NCBI GenBank assembly: GCA_007135845.1
Contig: SLIC01000067.1
Location: forward strand, 1-11,040
Direction: 5' to 3'
Origin: Candidatus Brevefilum sp.
Lineage (GTDB): Bacteria > Chloroflexota > Anaerolineae > Anaerolineales > Anaerolineaceae
DNA length: 11,040 nucleotides
Positions 1 through 7,181 of this stretch are shown one piece after another. The notes beneath the pieces are model-generated. The model did no database searches. It was not told the DNA's origin and saw nothing but the letters and a program-made list of their open reading frames with translations. Position 1 is the stretch's first letter; each line of letters begins with the position of its first letter. A program made the translations under genes and the position numbers.

Positions 1-316
1 CCATCTCGCACACAGTCAGTGCCAGGTTGTGGTCAACGGCAGCCGTCATCTCATCTTCAAAAGCAGGGGAGAATTTTAATATCGGCAGCCGAATGCCGGC
101 CTCCCGCAGTTGGATGCCCTCCGGAACTGTCGCCACACCCAACCAATCCACCCCCGATTGTTCCGCCAAACGGGAGATTTCCACCGCCCCGTGCCCATAA
201 CCGTTGGCTTTGACTGCCACCAGTATTTTGCGCTTTGATCCGACGGCCTGGCGGATGCCTGCTATATTGAAGCGGATATGATCAAGATGAATACGGGCAT
301 GGGTCTGGTATAACAT
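1..316 (-). CDS. alr: Alanine racemase, N-terminal part (runs off the left edge)
   Basis: The minus strand from an ATG at 316 to the window edge encodes 105 residues of a fold-type III PLP racemase. Residues 31-43 read ILVAVKANGYGHG, the alanine racemase PLP-lysine signature, with the Schiff-base lysine at K36. It is followed by the typical DWLGVAT segment and an EGIxLREAGI segment. The family is about 370 residues long, so roughly 70% lies outside the window, including the catalytic tyrosine and C-terminal domain. The start is supported by AGGGAG six bases upstream. The gene begins only 20 bases after the orr stop, so it is probably cotranscribed with the ornithine genes. The enzyme interconverts L- and D-alanine in the cytoplasm, normally for peptidoglycan. 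Here it may also recycle the D-alanine released by OrtAB (inference). A broader-specificity amino-acid racemase cannot be excluded from this fragment. Confidence 0.93.
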   Translation of the reverse strand, partial: MLYQTHARIHLDHIRFNIAGIRQAVGSKRKILVAVKANGYGHGAVEISRLAEQSGVDWLGVATVPEGIQLREAGIRLPILKFSPAFEDEMTAAVDHNLALTVCEM

Positions 317-336
317 CGCGTGCTCCCTATAAAGCG

Positions 337-1413
337 CTAATTAATGACCACTTTTTCGACATATGGGGATGTTGACGCGGCTAACAGCGCGCTGTAAGAG
401 GGGTAAAAAGCAACCTCATCACCCAGGTTCAGTGGGCGCACGGCATCACTCACATCCAATACCAGGTGATCACTGCTGCCGCCCAGGATGATGATGCCCT
501 CATCTTCAGGTGTCAACCCCTCAATTGCCACATCCTGGCGCCCCAGGTTGAGCAGTGCGCGTTGGCGAACACCGCGATCGACAAACTCGACCTGGCTGCC
601 AAAGGCATCCTGCCCACGCGGCCCAATCGGTATTGAGGGTTTGTGTTCAATCTCAATGATTTCAGCCACAACACGCACACCATCCTGGCGTGTGCCGGGC
701 AAAGGGCTGCGATCGAGGACATTGCGTCCGAGGATGATGGCTTCGCCAATACGAAAATGGTTAATCTCAGGCGGCATGCCGCCGCTGGTCAGTAAAGGCA
801 GGTTGGCACTGTTCCCACCGGAGAGCGTTTCCAGGGGCAGTCCGCTGGCTTCACGGCAGGCATCGCGGCATTCAATCAATGCCTGCATATTCTCAACCGT
901 GGGGATCACCCCACCGTAACAGGCAAGGTTGGTACCCAAGCCAATCACCTCGATATGAGGCAGCCGTGCGGCTTCACGCACCAGGGAAACCGCCCGATCC
1001 GGCCAGACTCCCTCACGTAGATCCCCCATGTCCACCATGATGATCACATCATGGGTTTTCTTGGCAGCCCCAGCTGCCTGTGAAAGCCGCTTGATCGTCT
1101 CAAGGGATGAATTAAGCGACGTGTCCGCATAACGGATCACATCATCAGCATCCCCAAGAGCTGGTAACCTCAACAAGAGACGGGGCATATTAGGATAAAT
1201 TTCTGCAATTACTTGCAGGTTTTGGATGCGGGAATCCGCCAGCATATCTGCCCCATTTTCAACAAGTGTCTTCAACAAGGCCGGATGGGCACACATCACC
1301 TTAGACACACATGCCACCTGGGCTCCATGGGTATGACAGACATCAAGAACATAGCGTACGTTTTCTGCTATCCGCTCTGGGAAAATTTCAAGTCGAGGTG
1401 TGTGTTGATACAT
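337..1413 (-). CDS. orr: Ornithine racemase (PLP-dependent)
   Basis: This 358-residue protein belongs to the alanine-racemase N-terminal (fold-type III) PLP family and resembles the ornithine racemases of ornithine-fermenting anaerobes. Visible motifs are VSKVMCAHP with the likely PLP lysine K38, the segment ADSRIQNL at residues 59-66, VDMGDLREGV at 127-136, SGGNSANLPLL at 198-208 (probable phosphate-binding region) and HFRIGEAIILG at 219-229. The enzyme converts L-ornithine to D-ornithine, the substrate of OraSE. The ATG start at 1413 has AAGGG six bases upstream. It lies 35 bases after the GlmL-like gene and 20 bases before alr. Length and motifs look intact. Sequence alone cannot exclude activity on other basic amino acids such as lysine or arginine, but the neighbouring ornithine pathway genes strongly favour ornithine. 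Confidence 0.93.
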   Translation of the reverse strand: MYQHTPRLEIFPERIAENVRYVLDVCHTHGAQVACVSKVMCAHPALLKTLVENGADMLADSRIQNLQVIAEIYPNMPRLLLRLPALGDADDVIRYADTSLNSSLETIKRLSQAAGAAKKTHDVIIMVDMGDLREGVWPDRAVSLVREAARLPHIEVIGLGTNLACYGGVIPTVENMQALIECRDACREASGLPLETLSGGNSANLPLLTSGGMPPEINHFRIGEAIILGRNVLDRSPLPGTRQDGVRVVAEIIEIEHKPSIPIGPRGQDAFGSQVEFVDRGVRQRALLNLGRQDVAIEGLTPEDEGIIILGGSSDHLVLDVSDAVRPLNLGDEVAFYPSYSALLAASTSPYVEKVVIN

Positions 1414-1448
1414 GTAAAACCCTTACTTTCTTTTCACTCTCTACCAGT

Positions 1449-2789
1449 TCAGGATCGTTGCATCTGCCTTTCGACCCACTGGTGGAAGGTGTTCTTAACT
1501 TCTTCAGGATAAGCATGAGCCAATGTTCCAAAGGCCGAAAACAGATAGTCACGGTCAATCAAGATGCTGGCATCCGCTCGTGGGAACAGGTACTTCCTGG
1601 GCCCGGTGCAGATCGAACGCAGGATTGCCTCACCGCCAGGAATGCGCGTGAGCGCACCGCCAGTACCGATCACCCATTGAACTGCACTGAGATCCTTTCC
1701 CCTAACGATTTGACGCTTTCCGGTGGGTGTAAACAAATCAACAATCATACCGGCATGCCGCCGAAGGGCCGTCTCAACCGCCCGGGTGCACAACCAATGG
1801 GTTAGCTCAATTTCCGGGTCAGTTTTTGGAATGGCTTTAAGTAAATCTATACGAAACTCGAACCCCGAGTCATCCACCATTTCCATGATATTTTTTGCAT
1901 TTACATAAACGCCCAGGTCCCCTTCCACGGTGCGCTTGGCCCGCGGTTCGGGTTCAGTCATTCGGTCTGTCCATTCGCGGCTGCCATCGGTCACGCTGTG
2001 AACGTCCGTGGTGGCACCGCCCACATCAAACACCAGGCAATCACCCATCGCCTCAGCAAACAGCTCTGCCCCACGCAGAACAGCACCGGGTGTTGGTAAA
2101 ATCGGCTGATCCGTAATTTCACCCAGGTGTGTCATTCCCGGGGCATGCACAATATGCTGGTTAAACGCCTCCTGAATAATGCGCCGAACCGGGTCAATAT
2201 TGAGCACATCCACATCCGGGAAGACGTTTTCAGCCAAACGGGTTTCGATCCCGGCAGACTCAAATAACTCCTGGACCGGCTGGCGAATGACCGCATTTCC
2301 CGCATAGATCACTGGAACCTTCAATCCCAAAGAAGCCAGGCTTTTGGCATTGCTTAGAACGATCGATTTTTCACCATAGTCCACGCCACCTGCCAGCAAG
2401 ATGATATTGGGTTGAATTTCCCGAATAGCGTCCAGGTCGTACGCATCGATACGCCCAACCGTCACCAGTTTGACGATGGCACCAGCACCCAGAGCTGCCT
2501 CCCGGGCTGCACGGGCGGTCATGCTGTGGGTCAATCCGTGTACCGTCATGCGTAACCCGCCAGCTGCCGAGCTGTTGATGAAAATCTGCGAGTCCTGCAG
2601 TGTTTCGCCCAGGTTACTCCGCAATGAATCCAGTACCCGGTCCACACCAATGCCCACATCCCCATCCGCCACCGTCGTCGCGGCAAAACCCTGGCCCAAG
2701 TGCGAAAACACACCTGCAGGATCCAGGCGAAAAACATTACCCTTGGTAATGGTCGAGCCAACTTCAATCGTCAGGATATCTTGTTTCAC
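1449..2789 (-). CDS. GlmL/MutL-family ATPase, probable reactivating factor of ornithine aminomutase
   Basis: This 446-residue protein has the ASKHA (actin/Hsp70-like) ATPase architecture of the GlmL/MutL family, not the DNA mismatch-repair MutL. Residues 9-17 (EVGSTITKG) form the first phosphate loop, VFDVGGATTDV at 253-263 the second, and IGTGGALTR at 374-382 the adenosine motif. Family members accompany B12-dependent carbon-skeleton and amino mutases such as glutamate mutase. They are thought to act as chaperones that exchange damaged cobalamin, though direct biochemistry is sparse. Its position directly after oraE (26-base gap) and before orr suggests that OraSE is the client (inference). 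The start is GTG at 2789 with GAGG four bases upstream; a slightly upstream ATG is blocked by an immediate stop. No membrane segment or truncation is visible. Confidence 0.88.
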   Translation of the reverse strand: MKQDILTIEVGSTITKGNVFRLDPAGVFSHLGQGFAATTVADGDVGIGVDRVLDSLRSNLGETLQDSQIFINSSAAGGLRMTVHGLTHSMTARAAREAALGAGAIVKLVTVGRIDAYDLDAIREIQPNIILLAGGVDYGEKSIVLSNAKSLASLGLKVPVIYAGNAVIRQPVQELFESAGIETRLAENVFPDVDVLNIDPVRRIIQEAFNQHIVHAPGMTHLGEITDQPILPTPGAVLRGAELFAEAMGDCLVFDVGGATTDVHSVTDGSREWTDRMTEPEPRAKRTVEGDLGVYVNAKNIMEMVDDSGFEFRIDLLKAIPKTDPEIELTHWLCTRAVETALRRHAGMIVDLFTPTGKRQIVRGKDLSAVQWVIGTGGALTRIPGGEAILRSICTGPRKYLFPRADASILIDRDYLFSAFGTLAHAYPEEVKNTFHQWVERQMQRS

Positions 2790-2815
2790 ACTACCTCATG
2801 CCCTGAACGGATAGA

Positions 2816-5044
2816 CTATAGCTCACCACGTTGCTTCAATGACTTCACCATTGCATCAACCACATCAATGCCCTTTGTTCCGCGCCCAAAGGTGGCATCC
2901 AAACCAGTTTCAACCGCCATCTCAGCCGTCACTTGGGTACCGCCGGCAATCAGGATCACCTGATCCCGAATGCCCTTTTCCTGGCATAGTTCAGCCAGCT
3001 TTTTCATCTGCTGACGGTGAACGTCATTGTGGCTGATAATGGTTGAGATCAGGATCGCATGGGCACCAGTTTCAATGGCAGCATCAATCAGTTTGGCGAC
3101 TGGGACAGAAGTACCCAGGTAGTGATATTTGACACCATATTTTTCAATGCCGCCGTGTTTGATATCCAGGATTTCACGCATCCCGACGCTGTGCTCATCC
3201 TCACCGACTGTGCCAGCAACCACCTTCAACCCGATTGTCTGTACCGCCTCACGCAATTCTTCTTCAGGCAGCAGTTCAACCTTTTCAGGGATCTCGAGCG
3301 TGTCCCGGTCAATGTCAAAGGTGACCTTGCCCTTCACTTCCAAAAAGCAGCCTTCCGCCGGGTGGAGCACCATCAAGTTGATCACCTGGGGATCTTCCAG
3401 CCCCATGCGGCGGGCAACTTCTAACCCGGCTTCCCGGGCATAGGCTTCACTCTCCGGGATCATCAACTGCAGCAAGACCGTCCCATCCCCGGCCCATTCC
3501 ACTTCGGGTCGGATCAGGTTGCCCTTGCGGTAGGGATAGGTTTCTGCCAGGCGCTTTTCAGCTGAATCTTCCGGGTCCAGCTCATCAATATAAACGATCT
3601 TCTCGGGGTTACACAGTGTACAGCCATCGATCGGTTCGCATGGTTTAACATCCTCATCTGGTAGGTTGTTGTTACCAAAATGTGAACAGACTGGCGCCAG
3701 GTAATCCGGATCACGGGGTACGATTGAATCTGCTGCCACGCCGCCCTGCCCATCCCGGGCAATGCCGTCACCACTGCGTTCGGGGTATTGGGCCGAATCG
3801 ACGAAAAAGCCCTGCTCAACAGCCGCAAAATAGCCGCCAACCTCGAGGATTTCTTCCAAAAAGCCCACAGCCCGCTCTTTAATGTCACGCACCATCTCAC
3901 CCAGCGGGCCGTCCATCTTCAGGCTGACCAGTTCTTTGATCCCATCCAGAGCCGACCAGGTCTGCTTGACTGTTTGCACACCGCGAACATTATTGTGATG
4001 CCAGGGAACATTGCGCCCTTCATCGGGTGTGATCGTGCTCTGAATATCGGCTGAGGTCAGCATCGATATCAGCGTGTCGATCGTATGGGTGCGGATGGCT
4101 TCGTCCAAATCAGATTCGATGTAGCGCGTGTTCTGTTGTGCCCGCATCTTGAACTCAGAAAAGAAGTCCCGCAAAGCGACGGCATAGGGCAGGTCATACC
4201 ACAGCTTCGGTGCAGGTGGAGCATTGGGCGGAACGGTTGAAAGCCCAATCAGTTCCTTGGGCATGCCGGAAGCAATCGAATAAGCGCAGTTAATCCCATG
4301 CTGTACCAACAGTTCCGGCATCACTAACCAGCCGGCTTTGGCGGTCGCATTAGCATTGTGTGCGCCGTCAATCTGGAAGATTTTGCCAGCCGTCATGACG
4401 AGCTTGGCTTCTGCTGCATCAACAAACGAACGGTACATGTTGATGTTGCGATAGAGGACGTTATACTGGGGGTCCTGGTGGGCACCGTTCACACCTTCTT
4501 CCGCGAACAGCACGGCCACTTCTGGGCCAGCGACTCCTGAGACGTAGCTGTGGAAATTGATTGGGCGTCCCACCTCGTCTTCAATCAGGTCACACGCCTT
4601 GCGGCTGGCACGCAATTGCTTGCGCGTGATCGGCACCCCGCCCACGCCCTCCGGTGTACCTTCCATCAGCCCATCAATATGGCTCTGACCGGTGGTGCGG
4701 ATCACCATCAGGTGGTCGGCACCATGCCAGGCCGCCATTCGCATCCGCCGCAGGTCATCCTCAAAACGCCCGGAGGCAATTTCTGATGTGACCACACTCG
4801 TTGGCTGCGGGTCTATGTGATCAAAATACTTCGAAGCCGGCAGCCCAATGCTGTTCTTGAGCGGTTCTGACATGTTGCGGAACTGGAACGGACCCATCCG
4901 GATGACGCCTTCCGGAACCTCTCGCCAGGTCCAGCCCTTGCGAGGCGGATGATAGTCTTCTAAGTTCTCAAGGATAGCTTCAATATCCATCTTTTCGTAC
5001 GGGTTAAGCGGCTTCCCTGTGCCCTTTTGGGTATGCGTTTTCAT
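2816..5044 (-). CDS. oraE: D-ornithine 4,5-aminomutase, large catalytic subunit
   Basis: This 742-residue subunit binds adenosylcobalamin and PLP and, with OraS, moves the terminal amino group of D-ornithine to C4, giving 2,4-diaminopentanoate by radical chemistry. Residues 1 to about 400 look like the aminomutase TIM-barrel region. The C-terminal Rossmann-like domain (about 600-742) carries the base-off cobalamin motif DEHSVG at 616-621, with H618 as the likely cobalt ligand. K629 is the likely PLP lysine. Both numbers coincide with the residues I recall for the Acetoanaerobium (Clostridium) sticklandii enzyme. A TIISHNDVHR segment lies at 668-677 and a glycine-rich IAGGTQVT loop at 699-706. 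Four cysteines cluster at 453, 469, 475 and 478. The ATG overlaps the oraS stop by four bases (ATGA), which implies translational coupling of the two subunits. The gene is full length with no frame defects. Confidence 0.97.
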   Translation of the reverse strand: MKTHTQKGTGKPLNPYEKMDIEAILENLEDYHPPRKGWTWREVPEGVIRMGPFQFRNMSEPLKNSIGLPASKYFDHIDPQPTSVVTSEIASGRFEDDLRRMRMAAWHGADHLMVIRTTGQSHIDGLMEGTPEGVGGVPITRKQLRASRKACDLIEDEVGRPINFHSYVSGVAGPEVAVLFAEEGVNGAHQDPQYNVLYRNINMYRSFVDAAEAKLVMTAGKIFQIDGAHNANATAKAGWLVMPELLVQHGINCAYSIASGMPKELIGLSTVPPNAPPAPKLWYDLPYAVALRDFFSEFKMRAQQNTRYIESDLDEAIRTHTIDTLISMLTSADIQSTITPDEGRNVPWHHNNVRGVQTVKQTWSALDGIKELVSLKMDGPLGEMVRDIKERAVGFLEEILEVGGYFAAVEQGFFVDSAQYPERSGDGIARDGQGGVAADSIVPRDPDYLAPVCSHFGNNNLPDEDVKPCEPIDGCTLCNPEKIVYIDELDPEDSAEKRLAETYPYRKGNLIRPEVEWAGDGTVLLQLMIPESEAYAREAGLEVARRMGLEDPQVINLMVLHPAEGCFLEVKGKVTFDIDRDTLEIPEKVELLPEEELREAVQTIGLKVVAGTVGEDEHSVGMREILDIKHGGIEKYGVKYHYLGTSVPVAKLIDAAIETGAHAILISTIISHNDVHRQQMKKLAELCQEKGIRDQVILIAGGTQVTAEMAVETGLDATFGRGTKGIDVVDAMVKSLKQRGEL

Positions 5045-5406
5045 TGGCCAACCTCCCCGAAAAGACCTTCTAAAACATCCTTATCTGCCATTACAGCATC
5101 CGCCGCGCCTTTGATGTCAATACCCTTCTTATCAGCCAAACGCAGCAAGACATGTCCCGCGCCTTTGCCCAATAAACCAGCCTGGTAGACACGATCGACA
5201 ACGCCATGCGCCGTCTGGCTGTCAACCCCCATCCGCAGCAATACCGATCGCTCTATCGATGGTGATGTATGCGTCCGGGCCAGGTCTACAATTGGTGCGA
5301 CGAGATCATCACACAAAGCCCAAAAAAGAGACTTGAGTTCCTCGTCCGACATTTGTTGATATTTCTTCCGGCGTTCTTCAAACCGGGCAATCCGAGCTTC
5401 ACTCAT
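5041..5406 (-). CDS. oraS: D-ornithine 4,5-aminomutase, small subunit
   Basis: This 121-residue protein is the small partner of OraE in the heteromeric B12/PLP aminomutase, and its length matches known OraS proteins. It has a charged helical N-terminus (about residues 1-30), a conserved-looking SPSIERSVLLRMGV segment at 48-61, then a glycine-rich LLGKGAGHVLLRLADKKG stretch at 78-95. It has no cofactor motif of its own, which is expected because OraE carries both cofactors. The ATG at 5406 is preceded by AGAAGGGAG ending eight bases upstream, a strong ribosome binding site in the 33-base gap after ortB. Its stop overlaps the oraE start by four bases. The identification rests on length, these segments and its exact place before oraE. 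Confidence 0.95.
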   Translation of the reverse strand: MSEARIARFEERRKKYQQMSDEELKSLFWALCDDLVAPIVDLARTHTSPSIERSVLLRMGVDSQTAHGVVDRVYQAGLLGKGAGHVLLRLADKKGIDIKGAADAVMADKDVLEGLFGEVGQ

Positions 5407-5439
5407 ACAATTCGCTCCCTTCTATTATTTACAATTATT

Positions 5440-6873
5440 TTAAACGCGTTCCTTACCTGAGGAGTGTAATTCCGCCAACCATTGCTCTACCCAGTCCTGG
5501 TTCACCTTTAAATCAGCAGCGAGGAACTGGAGATCCGTCTCATCCCATTGTTCCACCGGGTAAATTCTGCCAGCATTCTTCAGGTATGAAGTTCTCAAAC
5601 GGTCCATATCCAGGGTCCTGCCCCTGACCTGTTCCAGTCTTTCGGGGATGACAATCGACTTGCCGGGAACATTCTCAGCGGGATCACCACGGCGAACCTC
5701 GATCCCCATCTCTCTTGCAAAACTGAGCTGGCTGTTCTGGTGTTTGCCAGCGCCGGTATATTCCGTTTCCTGCACGACCACAACCTGGTCCTGGTCCATC
5801 TCCCTGGCCAATGAAATGGCAGCAGCCAGGCTGGTATTGCCAGCCGGACCGCGCTCCAAGCCTTCCATTTTTGTCAGTAATTCTGTGGCGAAAAACACTT
5901 CACCCTGGCTGACGATTTGATATTCATCCATATACCGCAAAGCGCGGGCTGCATTACGCGGCACATCCACCCGGTCGGGCCAGGTGGCAAAGGGGACCCC
6001 AAAGCCGGTATGCCCGGTGGTGAAGGACTTGCGATTAAAATCATGATCCGATGCCATGTGCAGTCCGCTCAAATCAACTGAACAGGCCACTATCCGGGTG
6101 TCTTCACAGCCGGCTGCCAGCAGACCGCGCGCGGTACCGGTTAGATTACCACCCCCTGCATGGGTGATCACCACGGCATCCGGGTCGCGATTATAGCTCG
6201 CACGCACCTGGTGGGCGATTTCCAAACCCAGGGTCTCTACCCCCAGGATGCCAAAGGGTGTGTACAGGCTGGCATTGAAAAACCCGGTTTCCTCCAAGGT
6301 GCGCAGCAGCAAATAAAACAATTCCGGCCCGACGGAGAGTTTGAGCACTTCAGCGCCATAGGCTTCACAGGCACGCCCCTTTTCAATGATCTCCGGCTGG
6401 CCAACACCCCGACTGTCAAAAACCTCCTGGATAATGATGGCCTTCAACCCGCGCTGAGCTGCCTGCGAAGCAACTGCAGCACCATAATTGCCGCTGGTGG
6501 CAGAAATCAACCCGGGGAACCCCTTGCGCTGTGCGACATAAGCGCTGATCGAAGCACGGCGAGCCTTGAAACTCCCCGAGGCGTTCGCTGCTTCGTCCTT
6601 AAGCAAAATCCTGGCACCCTTGGCAGGCGGCGAGATTTGCCGAACCGCCCGGGTCAGGTTGTGCAGTTCAAACAGCGGCGTCTCCCCAACCTTGGTCTCC
6701 CTCTGAATGCGGGCAACATCCTCATGGGAGTAACCCGTCTCAGCCATCATCCCTTCGTAATCAAAGGCAATCGGAGATTGGATATATTGATCAAAATCGA
6801 TCCCCAGGGAGGCCTTCATGATGTCATTCTTACGGCTCATGACAGCTTCATAAGACATATCGAATTTTGTCAT
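5440..6873 (-). CDS. ortB: 2-amino-4-ketopentanoate thiolase, beta (PLP) subunit
   Basis: This 477-residue protein has a threonine synthase/tryptophan synthase-beta-like PLP fold (fold type II). Visible motifs are NASGSFKARRA with the PLP lysine K103, TSGNYGAAVAS at 126-136 (substrate and cofactor loop) and HAGGGNLTG at 238-246 (phosphate-binding GGGN loop). With OrtA it cleaves 2-amino-4-oxopentanoate with CoA to acetyl-CoA and D-alanine, the last step of the pathway. Despite the name, it is a PLP enzyme unrelated in fold to ordinary thiolases. The ATG overlaps the ortA stop by four bases (ATGA) and has GAGGGGG upstream within the end of ortA, so the subunits are likely translationally coupled. 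Without context it could be annotated as a generic threonine synthase or pyridoxal-phosphate lyase. The adjacency to ortA and ord settles the call. Confidence 0.96.
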   Translation of the reverse strand: MTKFDMSYEAVMSRKNDIMKASLGIDFDQYIQSPIAFDYEGMMAETGYSHEDVARIQRETKVGETPLFELHNLTRAVRQISPPAKGARILLKDEAANASGSFKARRASISAYVAQRKGFPGLISATSGNYGAAVASQAAQRGLKAIIIQEVFDSRGVGQPEIIEKGRACEAYGAEVLKLSVGPELFYLLLRTLEETGFFNASLYTPFGILGVETLGLEIAHQVRASYNRDPDAVVITHAGGGNLTGTARGLLAAGCEDTRIVACSVDLSGLHMASDHDFNRKSFTTGHTGFGVPFATWPDRVDVPRNAARALRYMDEYQIVSQGEVFFATELLTKMEGLERGPAGNTSLAAAISLAREMDQDQVVVVQETEYTGAGKHQNSQLSFAREMGIEVRRGDPAENVPGKSIVIPERLEQVRGRTLDMDRLRTSYLKNAGRIYPVEQWDETDLQFLAADLKVNQDWVEQWLAELHSSGKERV

Positions 6874-7154
6874 CCGTCCCCCTCAATGCCAATATTAAGC
6901 AGCTCTGGAACCACCTCCCCAAAGGTATGTCGGTAGCTGGGATTAACCCGCTTTAATGTTCCTTCCAGTTCCCGCCCAATCAGCGTCCGAATGCGGACAG
7001 ATGAACCCAGCATCCCATCCGCCAGCAAAAAACCCGAAACGTTGAGCACATATGGCACCTGTTTGGTTTCTTCTGGTAATGTTGGGGCACGCTGTTCTGG
7101 AGTCAGGATGATCTTCTCAATCTCAACCCATGTGCCGGCTTTTACTTTTTCCAT
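6870..7154 (-). CDS. ortA: 2-amino-4-ketopentanoate thiolase, alpha subunit
   Basis: This small 94-residue protein fits the OrtA family (about 100 residues), the partner of the PLP subunit OrtB in CoA-dependent cleavage of 2-amino-4-oxopentanoate. It starts with a short basic beta-like segment (KAGTWVEIEKIIL), then a proline-rich linker, then a family-like C-terminal half with GFLLADGMLGSSVRIRTLIG at 41-60 and NPSYRHTFGEVVPELL at 71-86. I see no cofactor motif, signal peptide or membrane helix. The ATG at 7154 has AGAGG five bases upstream, 27 bases after the ord stop. The gene overlaps ortB by four bases. Small genes of this kind are often missed or called hypothetical; here its position between ord and ortB makes the identity clear. 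Confidence 0.94.
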   Translation of the reverse strand: MEKVKAGTWVEIEKIILTPEQRAPTLPEETKQVPYVLNVSGFLLADGMLGSSVRIRTLIGRELEGTLKRVNPSYRHTFGEVVPELLNIGIEGDG

Positions 7155-7181
7155 GGATTCCTCTCTCGGTCATAACCATTG

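Noticed and set aside
488..919. Plus-strand open frame of 143 codons opposite orr
   Set aside because: Low-complexity Ser/Arg/Pro-rich translation antisense to orr with no recognisable domain; shadow of the real gene. The same applies to plus-strand frames at 1311-1805, 3059-3424 and 7179-7736.
1449..2789. DNA mismatch repair MutL
   Set aside because: The shared name only. The sequence has ASKHA ATPase motifs (GSTITKG, DVGGATTDV) rather than the GHKL ATPase motifs of repair MutL.
6160..6936. Long plus-strand open frame of 258 codons opposite ortB and ortA
   Set aside because: It lies antisense to two clearly identified enzymes, has no family-like motif and starts inside the ortB reading frame. 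It is best explained as a codon-bias shadow.
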